Assembly (NCBI RefSeq): GCF_002056295.1
Contig: NZ_CP020100.1
Coordinates: 1,201,501-1,265,500, forward strand
Direction: 5' to 3'
Length of the DNA: 64,000 nucleotides
Source of the DNA: Halopseudomonas phragmitis
GTDB lineage: Bacteria > Pseudomonadota > Gammaproteobacteria > Pseudomonadales > Pseudomonadaceae
The notes beneath the pieces were generated by a model. That model saw only the letters and a list, made by a program, of their open reading frames with translations. It searched no databases and had not been told where the DNA came from. Shown here piece after piece: positions 8,860-18,572 of the stretch. A program made the translations under genes and the position numbers. Position 1 is the stretch's first letter; every line of letters begins with the position of its first letter.

Positions 8860-10062
8860 ATGAATGCCCAGCACCAGCCGGATAACCATGATTCACACTA
8901 TGGCCCTGCCGCTTATCGGCCCGATGCCATTCCGGCCCTTGCTCCGGCATGGAATGACCGGAGTGGCATCACCCGCACGCCCTTGCACTGGGGGCACTAT
9001 GCGGGGCTGGACTCCGTCACTGAGATAGAGTCACAACTGGAGGCCGGGCACCACAAGGCCTATGAACGACAGATAGCAGAGAAACGCCCGCACTTGATCT
9101 TTTGTGATGCGCAGCGCTGGCGGTTTGAAAATAGCAGCCGAATTCCGTATCTGCTGTTTATTATTAAGTGGTGGAGTTTTGGGTTTCCTTGGGCAATATG
9201 GGGAGTTGAAATACAGCTCATCATAGATGCTGGTTCATTGATGAGTTTTTTAATCGTTGCATTGTTGGTTGGAAATATGTGTTTCTTCGGCACTAGCAAG
9301 CAACACTGGGCATACTGGTTTCTGGCCGCAGGGGCTGTAGTCACTGCCGGCGTTATCAGTTGGCACGAAGGTGCGCTCTGGGGGTTTTGGGCGGAGCAGA
9401 CCGCATTCTGGCTAGGTATGTTTTTGTTCTTTATGGCATTGGTGGGAGCAGATGCCTTGCTCTGGTTATATGCCCGACGCTACCAGCACGATGGCAGTGA
9501 ATTCAATCGGCAGGCCGGGACACTGAGCATTGCCCGGCGCTGGCGCAAGCCCTTTGTCGCGCCGTTTTACGAGTTCGATCCGGTCATGCAACTGGTGGTG
9601 ACACCCCATGGTGGCCATGACTACGTACTCTGGCTGCACCACCGCTACACGGCCACCAAGATCTGCCTGGCTGGCCGCTTGCACAGCCTTGGACTGGACC
9701 AGGTCAATCTGCTGGCATTCTGGGACACTCTGCAGCGCTATATGGATGTGAGTCAGCCCTTGCCAGACCTGCCGGTGCTGGAGCAGAGCCGACATCTGGA
9801 TCCAGTGACTGCCGCTTTTGATGCGGCAAACCAACGCCCCGAGCGTTATTGGCGTGACATAAAACCCAAGGTCTGGGGACGCAAGGAAGGCAAGTTGTTG
9901 CGGGAGAAACTGGCGGCCTACCCCTGGCAGCAGCAGCCTTGCATTGTGCAAGGCCGAATCGATCCCAAGCTAACGATCGAGACCTATTACCGCAGCCAGG
10001 AAGCCAAGGGGATTCAGGCCACGCCCAAGGGTGATGATTACGATAATGTTCACCGGGGGTAA
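8860..10062 (+). CDS. Unknown multi-pass membrane protein in T6SS cluster
   Basis: I do not recognise a named family. The 400-residue protein has a soluble N-terminus of about 85 residues, four hydrophobic segments between about residues 90 and 205, and a soluble C-terminal half. That half has an aromatic-rich block (YVLWLHHRYTATKICLAG, then FWDTLQRYMDVSQPLPDLP) resembling the C-terminal parts of other T6SS-linked pseudomonad hypothetical proteins. The ATG at 8860 is preferred over the TTG at 8830 because AAGG lies just upstream. It lies downstream of an effector and a DUF3304 gene and is followed 40 bases later by another unknown membrane protein. An immunity or inner-membrane accessory role is only a guess. 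Confidence 0.7.
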   Translation: MNAQHQPDNHDSHYGPAAYRPDAIPALAPAWNDRSGITRTPLHWGHYAGLDSVTEIESQLEAGHHKAYERQIAEKRPHLIFCDAQRWRFENSSRIPYLLFIIKWWSFGFPWAIWGVEIQLIIDAGSLMSFLIVALLVGNMCFFGTSKQHWAYWFLAAGAVVTAGVISWHEGALWGFWAEQTAFWLGMFLFFMALVGADALLWLYARRYQHDGSEFNRQAGTLSIARRWRKPFVAPFYEFDPVMQLVVTPHGGHDYVLWLHHRYTATKICLAGRLHSLGLDQVNLLAFWDTLQRYMDVSQPLPDLPVLEQSRHLDPVTAAFDAANQRPERYWRDIKPKVWGRKEGKLLREKLAAYPWQQQPCIVQGRIDPKLTIETYYRSQEAKGIQATPKGDDYDNVHRG

Positions 10063-10102
10063 AGTTGCAAGGTTCTGGTGTTCCAGGCTATGGAGAATCC
10101 AG

Positions 10103-10852
10103 ATGTTCCCAGCCAAAGCCCTGGCCCTGCCCCCGCAACTGGACTGGCAGTACAAGGATGAGCCTGCACTGGCCGAGTGGTCGTTGAAGGCTCGGGCGTA
10201 TAACACAGATATTGCGAATGGGATTTTCGTTTTCTTTCTTATAGGCCAAATACCTTTACTTATCTGGTTCCTGTCAACTCAGGGCGGCAGTTTGCAAGAG
10301 CAGATACTGGTTGGTGCTTTTCTCTATATTTTCACAATGAGTGGTGTTCTAAGCATGACCCACCAAAAAACCAAGTTCGCCTACCGGTTGACGGCCTCTG
10401 GACTGGAGTTCTGCGAATGGAAGGAGTTCCCCAAGTGGTTGCCGCAGCTGTTGAAGTGGGCGGCGATCATTACCGGGGTGGTGATGCTGATGTTGGCGAT
10501 GGTGCACCCGGCAGCACTGATCGGCGCGATTGCCGGGCCGGGCTTGATGGGGTTGATGTATTTGCGGATGGGAACGTCCAGCCAGTTTCGGAGAATGCAT
10601 GAGCGATTTCATCAGGGTTTTCACCCGTGGAGTGACTTTACCAAGATGACCGTATTTCGGCGGCGCTCGATCATTGGGCTGCATTTCGAGTGGTACAACC
10701 CCGAAGGGGATGGAGGTAAGGGACGAATGATCCCCTGGGAGGAGATTCTTTACTGCCGCAAAACCCAGCTCAATGAACTAATCGGCATCATCCGCAAACA
10801 ACTGCCCGAGTCCACGCCATACACGGAAGCCTACATTCCGATTTATGCCTGA
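10103..10852 (+). CDS. Unknown membrane protein in T6SS cluster
   Basis: The 249-residue protein has hydrophobic segments near residues 41-59 and 70-87, a long double segment at about 118-155, and a basic C-terminal domain ending in a motif-like stretch (WYNPEGDGGKGRMIPWEEILYCRKT). The segment MIPWEEI resembles the VPWERV motif of the DUF6708 proteins upstream, which hints at distant relatedness. The start at ATG 10103 follows GGAG with normal spacing; the longer frame from 10031 has no comparable ribosome site. With the gene at 8860 it forms a two-gene unit bounded on both sides by direct copies of a paired REP element. Function unknown. Confidence 0.7.
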   Translation: MFPAKALALPPQLDWQYKDEPALAEWSLKARAYNTDIANGIFVFFLIGQIPLLIWFLSTQGGSLQEQILVGAFLYIFTMSGVLSMTHQKTKFAYRLTASGLEFCEWKEFPKWLPQLLKWAAIITGVVMLMLAMVHPAALIGAIAGPGLMGLMYLRMGTSSQFRRMHERFHQGFHPWSDFTKMTVFRRRSIIGLHFEWYNPEGDGGKGRMIPWEEILYCRKTQLNELIGIIRKQLPESTPYTEAYIPIYA

Positions 10853-10883
10853 TGGGGTGGTGGTGCATGGCAGGACTCCGCAT

Positions 10884-11013
10884 GGATTGCTTCAGGCCTT
10901 CGGCCGTTCGCAATGACGGTGGGGTGGGTTTGGGCGATGTGGGTAGAGTCTAGGGTCGTGCATCTATTCAGTTATTCAGTGTCATTGCGAGCCGCGTAGC
11001 GGCGTGGCAATCC
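10884..11013. repeat. Paired inverted REP elements (BIME), copy 2
   Basis: The inverted unit at 10884-10919 is identical over its length to the one at 8689, and the forward unit at 10981-11013 differs at one stem base from the one at 8779. The linkers start identically and then diverge. The two BIMEs are in direct orientation, about 2.2 kb apart, and enclose the genes at 8860 and 10103. Confidence 0.85.
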
Positions 11014-11298
11014 ATGCAAGTCGGTGCAAGGCCGGTAGCTATACGGTCATTTCTTTCGCCATAAGTCCGAGCCATGACCCCATACGCTGACGGCAGTGAA
11101 GCAAAGGTTATGGGAGACAGAGGCGCATGTTTTCGCTTCGCACGCGCGCTTGTGTGGCAACCGTGCATGGTCGGCATTTTTCCTTTGCCACGTTCCGCAA
11201 CGGCGGGATTGTGCCTACAATGAACAGTGATGGGCGCCCGGGAAGAAGGCGCTCCGACCAACACTCATGCCTATCGGGCCACAACCAGGGATTCCACT
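11014..11298. other. Intergenic stretch without a recognisable gene
   Basis: No convincing reading frame, RNA gene or repeat is visible here. A TACAAT hexamer at about 11215 could be a -10 element for the small exported-protein gene that begins at 11299, but no good -35 element stands at the right distance. Confidence 0.4.
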
Positions 11299-11637
11299 AT
11301 GCGCCTGTTACGTCATTTCACTGCTTTCATGGTTGGTATGCTGCTGACTGGCAGCGTGCTGGCTGCCGATTCGTCCTACGGTTATCAGCATGAAGTCGAG
11401 AACCCGGGCTTCTATGCGATGGTGGGTGATCTGGTAATTGCCCGGCCGTTGCTGCTGGGTGCGACTGCCATTGGGGCTGCCGCGTTTGTGGTCAGCCTGC
11501 CGTTCACTGCGCTGGCGGGTAACACCAAGGAAGCTGGCCAGGAGCTGGTGGTTCGCCCTGGTCGGGAAACCTTTGTGCGCTGCCTGGGTTGTACCCGCAG
11601 CGGCTATGGCCGCAAACAGCAGGACGAACGCCGCTGA
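11299..11637 (+). CDS. Small exported/membrane protein of unknown function
   Basis: The 112-residue protein has a clear signal peptide (positively charged start, hydrophobic core, cleavage after VLAA around residue 23) and a second hydrophobic stretch ([24 protein letters not shown], about 50-73). The C-terminus is basic and includes a Cys-x-x-Cys pair (CLGC). Similar short proteins in pseudomonads are often labelled multidrug transporter, which the size does not support. The ATG at 11299 is chosen because it opens the signal peptide; the frame extends upstream to 11227 without a ribosome site. The Na/Pi cotransporter gene follows 70 bases later. Confidence 0.75.
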   Translation: MRLLRHFTAFMVGMLLTGSVLAADSSYGYQHEVENPGFYAMVGDLVIARPLLLGATAIGAAAFVVSLPFTALAGNTKEAGQELVVRPGRETFVRCLGCTRSGYGRKQQDERR

Positions 11638-11707
11638 TATGGGTTGCGGGGGCGGACTATCGTTGCTGTCGCCGCTATCGCGTCTGATGCCTGTCGGGTA
11701 GTCGGGC

Positions 11708-13549
11708 ATGCATAGTCTGCTTAAACCACGCTGGATGTCTGCCCTGTTGCTGGGGCTGCTCATCCTGTTCTTCTGGCAGCCGGAGGCCGCTACGCTGGCG
11801 GCTGGTATCGCGCTGTTCATCATGGGTATGCGCCATCTTGAGGATGGCTTCCGGGCCTTTACCGGCGGTGCGCTGGAGCGCTGGCTGGCCCGTTGCACCA
11901 ACCGGTTGTGGAAAAGTCTGCTGTTCGGCGTGGTCAGTACCGCGCTGGTGCAGTCCAGTACTCTGGTCACCCTCTTGTCGATTGCGTTTCTCAGTGCCGG
12001 GCTGATGAGCCTGATGGCCGGGATCGGGATAGTGTTCGGGGCCAACCTGGGGACTACCACCGGGGCCTGGCTACTGGCCGTAGTCGGGTTGAAGGTGGAT
12101 CTGGCGGCGGTGGCCATGCCGATGCTGGTGTTCGGCGGGATTCTCGGCCGGCGTGGTGAGGCCTACTGGAAGGGTGTTGGTCAGGTGATGCTGGGGATTG
12201 GTTTCCTGTTCCTTGGCATCGACCTGATGAAGGACGGTTTTACCAGCTTCCAGGGGATTCTCGATCCCGAGCGTTACCAGATCAGCGGTTGGCTGGGGGT
12301 GGTGGTCTATACCCTGTTCGGATTGCTGGCCACGGTGGTTATGCAGTCCAGCCATGCAACCCTGATGATCACTTTGGCGGCCCTGGCCACCGGTCAGCTG
12401 GATTACGCCAATGCGCTGGCCATGGCGATTGGCGCCAACCTGGGGACTGCGGTGACTTCGGCGCTGGGGGCCGTGGCCAGTAACCAGGCCGGCCGGCGTC
12501 TGGGTGTGGCGCACGTACTGTTCAACCTGATGACCGGGGCGGTGGCGCTGGCGGCTTTGCCGCTACTGACCCGTTCAGTGGACTGGACCGCCGAACTGAT
12601 CGGCATTGCCGCCGATGCCTATACCCTCAAGCTGGCGTTGTTCCACACCCTGTTCAATGTGCTGGGACTGGTGATCATGCTGCCGTTGACGCCGTTGCTG
12701 CTTAAGGCTCTGATGCGCTGGCTACCTGACCCCACTCCGGCGGTTGGGCCGGAGGGTGCCGATCTGGCGCTGAGCGAGCAGCCGCGCACCCGGGCGCTTT
12801 ATCTCAACGACTCGGCCATGCTGCATGCTGACACCGCGCTCAAGGTGCTGGGCCAGGAGTTGTTGCACCTGGCGACCTTGAGCCGCAAGGTGGTGGCCTC
12901 GGCGCTGTATTTGCCGCCGGATATTCATCAGGGTATGAGCCGCGAGCAGCTTCATGCCCAGCTTCAGCGCCCGGTGCCCGGTGAGCAGCGCGAGGATGCC
13001 GATGCGTTGTATGAGCGACACGTCAAAGGGGTGTATGGCGATATTGTCGACTTCATCAGCCGTCTGGATATCTCGTTACTGCCCGAGCAGCAGCAGGCGT
13101 TGATGGACGACAACCTGGCAGCCCGGGATCTGGTCGAGGCGGTCAAGGCGGCCAAGCACTTGCAGACTAACCTGCGCCGGCAGATCGACAGCCCCCAGGA
13201 GGCGGTGCGCGAGGCCTATGGTCAGTTGCGTGAGCAATGTGGGCTGGCGCTGATTGAGCTGGCCAGGCTGGCCGATCTGGAGATTGACTCTCCGGCCCGC
13301 GAGGCGTTGTTTGCCCGCTATGAGGCCGAGGACAATCTGTTTGCCGAGCATTTTCAGGCGCTGGTGCAGCGTCTGTTGCGCGAACGCCTGCTCGATGGCT
13401 GGCAGGCTACCTCACTGCTCAACGATCTGCATTACATGCTGCGCATCCGTCGCCATCTGCATCTGGCCCATGCGGTGCTCTACGATGGCCTGAGCGCTGA
13501 GCTGGAAGCCAGTGCCGAACGGATCGAGCCGAGCCTCAGTCTGTCTTGA
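11708..13549 (+). CDS. Na+/phosphate cotransporter family protein
   Basis: The 613-residue protein has an N-terminal multi-pass domain made of two inverted PNaS repeats. Each repeat carries the diagnostic QSS motif (QSSTLVTLL near residue 80; QSSHATLMITL near 216) and a GANLGT loop. The soluble C-terminal part (about 370-600) is helical and PhoU-like. The family imports inorganic phosphate with sodium or balances phosphate by export; direction and affinity cannot be read from sequence. It is convergent with ggt, whose stop overlaps its 3' end by 14 bases. No Pho box was seen immediately upstream. Confidence 0.92.
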   Translation: MHSLLKPRWMSALLLGLLILFFWQPEAATLAAGIALFIMGMRHLEDGFRAFTGGALERWLARCTNRLWKSLLFGVVSTALVQSSTLVTLLSIAFLSAGLMSLMAGIGIVFGANLGTTTGAWLLAVVGLKVDLAAVAMPMLVFGGILGRRGEAYWKGVGQVMLGIGFLFLGIDLMKDGFTSFQGILDPERYQISGWLGVVVYTLFGLLATVVMQSSHATLMITLAALATGQLDYANALAMAIGANLGTAVTSALGAVASNQAGRRLGVAHVLFNLMTGAVALAALPLLTRSVDWTAELIGIAADAYTLKLALFHTLFNVLGLVIMLPLTPLLLKALMRWLPDPTPAVGPEGADLALSEQPRTRALYLNDSAMLHADTALKVLGQELLHLATLSRKVVASALYLPPDIHQGMSREQLHAQLQRPVPGEQREDADALYERHVKGVYGDIVDFISRLDISLLPEQQQALMDDNLAARDLVEAVKAAKHLQTNLRRQIDSPQEAVREAYGQLREQCGLALIELARLADLEIDSPAREALFARYEAEDNLFAEHFQALVQRLLRERLLDGWQATSLLNDLHYMLRIRRHLHLAHAVLYDGLSAELEASAERIEPSLSLS

Positions 13550-15257
13550 GCTGTACGCTGGCCTGGCCAACTCCGCGTGGGTCGCTGGCCGCGCTTAGCT
13601 CGCCCCGTCGCTTGTCCCACAGCAGAGCCTGCATATCGCCATAATCCCGGCCGACCGGCCTGATCTGGTGGCCGAGCGCTTCCAGGTCGGCTTGTTGCTG
13701 CGGGCTGAAGGCCGCTTGTTCGATCTGGATATGATCGGGCAGGTATTGGTGATGGAAGCGTGGGCGGCTGACCCAGCGTTCGACCGGCTGGCCGTCGATG
13801 GCCTCCAGGCTGCCAAGCAGGACCATGGTGATGATGCGGCTGCCACCGGGTGTGCCCAGCACGGCCAGTTGCTGATCATTCTCCAGCAGCGTTGGGGTCA
13901 TGCTCGACAGTGGCCGCTTGCCGGGCGCGATGGCATTGGCCTCACCGCCAGCCAGTCCGTATTCGTTGACCCCGTCGGGGTCGGCGGCAAAGTCGTCCAT
14001 CTCATTGTTCAGCAATACCCCGGTACCGGGTACGGTAAAGGCCGCGCCGAACGGCAGGTTGATGCTCAGGGTGGCGGCTACGGCATTGCCATCGGCATCG
14101 ATCAGCGAGAAGTGAGTGGTGTTGCTGCCTTCGCTGAAGACCTTGGGCATACCCAGGCTGCTGCTCGGGGTGGCGCGCTGCGGGTCGATCTGGCTGGCCA
14201 GCTCACGGGCATAGCTGGCCGAGGTAAGGCGCTCAACCGGGACCGGGACAAAGTCGCCATCGCCCAGCAGGGTAGCCCGGTCGCGGTAGGTGCGGCGCAT
14301 CAGCTCAACCAGATTGTGAGTCCAGGCAGTAGAGCCGGGTTGGGCTTTGGGCAGGGTTTCTAGCCCCTGCAGAATACCGGCCAGGGCAATGCCGCCAGCC
14401 GAGGGCAGGGGCGCGCTGATGACCTCGAAACCATGGCTATGGAAACGAATCGGCTGGCGCTCGATGACCTGATAGTTGTCCAGGTCGGCCTGTTGCCAGA
14501 TACCGCCGGCAGCCTGCACCGAACTCAGCAGTTGCTCGGCCACGGGGCCGGCATAAAAACCAGCCCGGCCCTGCTCGGCCAGCGCGCGCAGGGTCTGGGC
14601 CAGTTCCGGTTGCTGGATCAGGCTGCCTTCGGCGGGTATGTCGTTGTCACGCAGGAACAGCCGTGCGGTTTCCGGGTCACGGCGCATGGCTTCGACCCGG
14701 AAGCTGCCCAGTGCCTGGTAGCGTGAGGTGACGGCAAAGCCCTGTTCGGCAGCGTCGATGGCCGGGGCCAGGCTCTGGCTTAGCGGCAGGCGCCCGTAGT
14801 GTTCAGCCAGATGTACCAGCGCCGCGGGCAGGCCGGGGATGCCGGCAGCCAGCGGGCCATTGATCGCCGAGTCGCGCTGCACCTCGCCGCTGATGTTGCG
14901 GTAGAGGTCGCGTCCAGCCAGTTGCGGGGCGGTTTCGCGGGCGTCGATAAAGCGGTAGTCGATGGCTTCGCCATTAGCCTGGCGCAGCAGGAAAAAGCCA
15001 CCGCCCCCGATGCCCGAACCGTAAGGCTCGACCACCCCGAGTGTCGCGGCGGCGGCGATGGCGGCATCAAAGGCATTGCCGCCGGCATCGAGAATCTGAT
15101 GGGCTGCTTCGGTGGCGATCGGGTGGGCGGTGGCTACAGCCTGCTGGCCGGGCCCGGGTGCTGCCTGCAACGCCCCAGCCAGAGTCAGGGCCAGCAACGG
15201 CAGCACAACCGCTCCTGCAAGACGTCTGCAAATCCCCGGCCTTGAACAGATACTCAA
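13536..15257 (-). CDS. ggt: Gamma-glutamyltransferase
   Basis: This periplasmic enzyme cleaves gamma-glutamyl bonds of glutathione and related compounds. It is made as a precursor that cuts itself before a conserved threonine. The self-cleavage site is visible as SNTTHFSLIDADGNAVA in the middle of the chain, followed by the small-subunit motifs NNEMDDF and PLSSMTPT; the large subunit carries DARETAP. A hydrophobic signal segment (AGAVVLPLLALTLAGALQA) precedes the mature part. The frame extends to a TTG at 15335, but that extension contains a perfect stem-loop (15284-15303). I therefore prefer the TTG at 15257, directly before the signal peptide; this start is uncertain. Confidence 0.93.
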   Translation of the reverse strand: MSICSRPGICRRLAGAVVLPLLALTLAGALQAAPGPGQQAVATAHPIATEAAHQILDAGGNAFDAAIAAAATLGVVEPYGSGIGGGGFFLLRQANGEAIDYRFIDARETAPQLAGRDLYRNISGEVQRDSAINGPLAAGIPGLPAALVHLAEHYGRLPLSQSLAPAIDAAEQGFAVTSRYQALGSFRVEAMRRDPETARLFLRDNDIPAEGSLIQQPELAQTLRALAEQGRAGFYAGPVAEQLLSSVQAAGGIWQQADLDNYQVIERQPIRFHSHGFEVISAPLPSAGGIALAGILQGLETLPKAQPGSTAWTHNLVELMRRTYRDRATLLGDGDFVPVPVERLTSASYARELASQIDPQRATPSSSLGMPKVFSEGSNTTHFSLIDADGNAVAATLSINLPFGAAFTVPGTGVLLNNEMDDFAADPDGVNEYGLAGGEANAIAPGKRPLSSMTPTLLENDQQLAVLGTPGGSRIITMVLLGSLEAIDGQPVERWVSRPRFHHQYLPDHIQIEQAAFSPQQQADLEALGHQIRPVGRDYGDMQALLWDKRRGELSAASDPRGVGQASVQLKTD

Positions 15258-15283
15258 GGCTCCCAGGCGGCGTTCCCCGGAAG

Positions 15284-15303
15284 ACGGGAGCAGTTGCTCC
15301 CGT
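15284..15303. repeat. Short palindrome of the GGGAGC-TGCTCCC type
   Basis: An 8-bp perfect stem (ACGGGAGC / GCTCCCGT) encloses a 4-base loop, between the ferredoxin gene and ggt. It has no U-tract on either strand, so it is a weak terminator candidate. A very similar palindrome lies after yddG at 47184-47201, suggesting a small dispersed hairpin family. Confidence 0.55.
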
Positions 15304-15363
15304 AGCAAGTTGTCAGACGTCCTTTTATCGCTCAATGTCTTGCCTCGAAACGGCAGCAGCCCC

Positions 15364-16140
<777 letters not shown>

Positions 16141-16188
16141 CTAGGGGGCAGATGGTAGCCCAACGCCGGGGGTTGAGTCATCACGCCC

Positions 16189-16357
16189 GTCATTGTGAGC
16201 GACGGTATGGCGCTTCCAGCGCCCTCCCGCCGTGGCCGTACCACCCCGTCATTGCGAGGGCCGTAGGCCCGTGGCAATCCAGGCAGGAGTGCGTGTGGCA
16301 AGGGCGTATGGATTGCCACGTCGGCGGATGGCCGCCCCCCGCTCCTCGCAATGACGG
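16189..16357. repeat. REP-like cluster between coaD and laoA
   Basis: A degenerate forward unit begins at 16189 (GTCATTGTGAGCGACGG). A full forward unit lies at 16247-16280 (GTCATTGCGAGGG, stem GGGCCGTAGGCCC, tail GTGGCAATCC), and an inverted unit at 16310-16357 (GGATTGCCACG to CGCAATGACGG). The spacing and opposite orientation match a BIME. It lies downstream of the laoABC genes and may stabilise or end their transcript. Confidence 0.8.
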
Positions 16358-16376
16358 AGTGGGGGCGTGGTCGGGT

Positions 16377-17972
16377 TCAGGCCCGACTTAATTCACTGGC
16401 CAGGCCGGTGGCCAGTTTGGCGACGATGCCGTAGATCGACAGCTGCGGGTTGGCGCCAATGCTGGTGGGGAACAGCGAACCGTCCAGCACCGTGAGGTTC
16501 TCAAGCTGATGGTGGCGGCCCTGGCTGTTGACCACCGCCCGTTGCGGATCATCACCCATGGCGCAGCCTCCCATGACATGGGCACTGGCCAGGCGTACAT
16601 CGTGGATGCGGTAGCTCAGACCTTCGACCTGCTGGCGGAAGTCGGCCATGGTGCGGCTGGCGCGGCCGTGGACGTGGACCGGGAACACCTCGCGGGCACC
16701 GGCGGCGAACTGGATTTCCGCCATGGCCAGATAGGCCCGGCGAGCCCCTTCCCACAGGTAATCGGTGAGCGGGTAGTCGAGTACCGGGGTGGCGTCGTCG
16801 CGCAGCACGACGCTGCCGCCGGGGCTGGCATCGTCGAAACCGTCACGCAACAGGGCCAGCATGATATTGCTGTGAGCCAGCTGGCGCATGCGCTGGAAGT
16901 TCTCCTGGCCGTGACTGCCGAGCAGCGCCGAGGTGATGCTGGGGTACATGGGCGGCACTTCCAGCTTGAAACCCATGGGCCCGAGAGCACCCTGCTGCCA
17001 CTGGAAGTGATCCGAGTAGATCGACTGCGGCGCACCGTAGAAGCCGTTGATCGGCTGATCGAACTGAGCCAGGGTGAAGTTGACCGGGTGCAGAAAGGTC
17101 CGCTTGCCCAGACGCTGATGCGGGTCCGGAGCCTTGGAGCGCAGCAGCAGCGCCGGACTGTTGATACCACCGCCAGCCAGCACCACATGGCGGGCGCGCA
17201 GACGCAATCGTGGGCCATCGGCCAGAGTCTGGAGCTGGTTCATGGCCCGGCATTCAACTTCACTGATCTGATCGCCGTTGAACTGCAGACGTTCGGCCCG
17301 GGCTCGGTAGATCAATACTGCGCCACGCTCCAGCGCCGCCGGCAGGGTGGTCACCAGCATCGACTGCTTGGCGTTGACCGGGCAGCCGGTGCCGCAATAG
17401 CCGAGGTTCCAGCAACCGCGCACGTTGCGCGGGATCACTGCCCAGTGCCAGTCGAGCGCCTCGCAGCCACGCCGGATCACGTCGTTGTTGGCATTGGGCG
17501 GCACCGCCCAGGGGCTGATGCCCAGGCGTTCTTCCATTTGGGCGAACCAGGGCGCCAGGCTGGCACTGTCCAGACCGGACACCGCATGCGCCTCGGCCCA
17601 GTGCTGGAGCGTTGGTTCTGGCGTGCGGAAGCTGCTGGTCCAGTTGACGGTGGTGGTGCCGCCAACGGCCCGGCCCTGGAGAATACCGATGCCGCCGTCG
17701 CGGGTGGCCCTGGCCGAGCCTTCCTGGTACAGCTCGGCATAGGCCTTGGCCTCGTCGTTCTTGAAGTCGCTGGAGGTCTTGAGGGCGCCTTCCTCGAGCA
17801 CAATCACCTTGAGCCCGGCTTCGGCCATAATCTGCGCACTGGTGCCGCCGCCGGCACCGCTGCCAATGATGATGACATCGGCTTCGAAGACGCTGTTATC
17901 CGGCTGGAGACTGGCGTCGATGACCTGCCAGCCGCGCTCAATGCCCTGGCGGAAAATATCAGGTACGGACAT
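16377..17972 (-). CDS. laoA: GMC-family long-chain alcohol dehydrogenase LaoA
   Basis: This FAD-dependent GMC oxidoreductase has 531 residues. The ADP-binding loop IIIGSGAGGGTSAQ is at about residues 34-47. Further GMC signatures follow: the GRAVGGTTTVNWTSSFR segment (about 100-116), the VLAGGGINSPALLLRS segment (about 265-280), and a C-terminal histidine region (SAHVMGGCAMG) with NPQLSIYG. In P. aeruginosa the same set of four genes, laoABCR (PA0364-PA0367), oxidises long-chain alcohols derived from SDS and alkanes; I assign the name from this gene order and family content. It follows laoB by 21 bases. The tail of the gene is followed by REP elements. Confidence 0.88.
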   Translation of the reverse strand: MSVPDIFRQGIERGWQVIDASLQPDNSVFEADVIIIGSGAGGGTSAQIMAEAGLKVIVLEEGALKTSSDFKNDEAKAYAELYQEGSARATRDGGIGILQGRAVGGTTTVNWTSSFRTPEPTLQHWAEAHAVSGLDSASLAPWFAQMEERLGISPWAVPPNANNDVIRRGCEALDWHWAVIPRNVRGCWNLGYCGTGCPVNAKQSMLVTTLPAALERGAVLIYRARAERLQFNGDQISEVECRAMNQLQTLADGPRLRLRARHVVLAGGGINSPALLLRSKAPDPHQRLGKRTFLHPVNFTLAQFDQPINGFYGAPQSIYSDHFQWQQGALGPMGFKLEVPPMYPSITSALLGSHGQENFQRMRQLAHSNIMLALLRDGFDDASPGGSVVLRDDATPVLDYPLTDYLWEGARRAYLAMAEIQFAAGAREVFPVHVHGRASRTMADFRQQVEGLSYRIHDVRLASAHVMGGCAMGDDPQRAVVNSQGRHHQLENLTVLDGSLFPTSIGANPQLSIYGIVAKLATGLASELSRA

Positions 17973-17993
17973 AAATCACCTCGTGTGAACGGC

Positions 17994-18533
17994 TCAAATC
18001 TGCGGTGGGCCGGGGTAGCCGGTGGTTTCCCAGGACAGGGGCAGGGCGTACCAGGCCATCAGCAACAACTGGCTGAGAGCCTTGTAGCCCTGGCGCAGCA
18101 TCTCCAGGCGGCTGTCGCGCCAGCGCTGCAAGAAGGCTTCCAGGCGCTCTGGCGAGGCTTGCTCCCAACTGCCCCAGATGCCGGTCAGCGGACCGCGAGT
18201 CAACGGCAGGCTGAGCAGGCCGAGCAGGTCGTGAACATCCTTTTGGATCGCCGCCGAGGTATGCGCCAGGCTGATATCCAGCTGGCGCAGGGTGGCAGTG
18301 ATGGCCTGCGGCTGATTGGTCAGCGCAGGATGGTTACCGACCAGTGCTGGCAGCAGGGCCGCCAGCACGGGCAGGTCGCTGTCGCGCAGCACATCAAAGT
18401 CGCTACTCGGGCGGCTGGATGAGCAGCCGCTCAGGGTCGCGGTCAGGCCGACGGTGGTCAGCGCCAGACTGGCGCCGGCACCGATCTTGAGCAGTTCCCG
18501 GCGGCTGAGCCGGGTTTGGGTGAGAGATGTCAT
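17994..18533 (-). CDS. laoB: Tat-exported lipoprotein-like LaoB
   Basis: The protein has 179 residues. The N-terminus carries a twin-arginine motif (SRRELLKIG, about residues 10-18), a hydrophobic core and a lipobox (LSGC, about 34-37), indicating Tat export and possible lipidation. The rest is a helical domain of the kind found in small subunits of membrane-associated GMC dehydrogenases. Its position between laoC and laoA matches LaoB, the partner needed for alcohol oxidation in P. aeruginosa. LaoA itself lacks an obvious signal sequence, so it could be co-exported with LaoB or act on the cytoplasmic side; the sequence does not decide this. Confidence 0.82.
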   Translation of the reverse strand: MTSLTQTRLSRRELLKIGAGASLALTTVGLTATLSGCSSSRPSSDFDVLRDSDLPVLAALLPALVGNHPALTNQPQAITATLRQLDISLAHTSAAIQKDVHDLLGLLSLPLTRGPLTGIWGSWEQASPERLEAFLQRWRDSRLEMLRQGYKALSQLLLMAWYALPLSWETTGYPGPPQI

Positions 18534-18572
18534 GAACCACCTCGTTGTTATGATTATTGTTGTGGGCAGTGA

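Noticed and set aside
16509-18422. An open frame of 637 codons opposite laoA and laoB
   Set aside because: It is an antisense shadow of two well-supported genes, with low-complexity composition.
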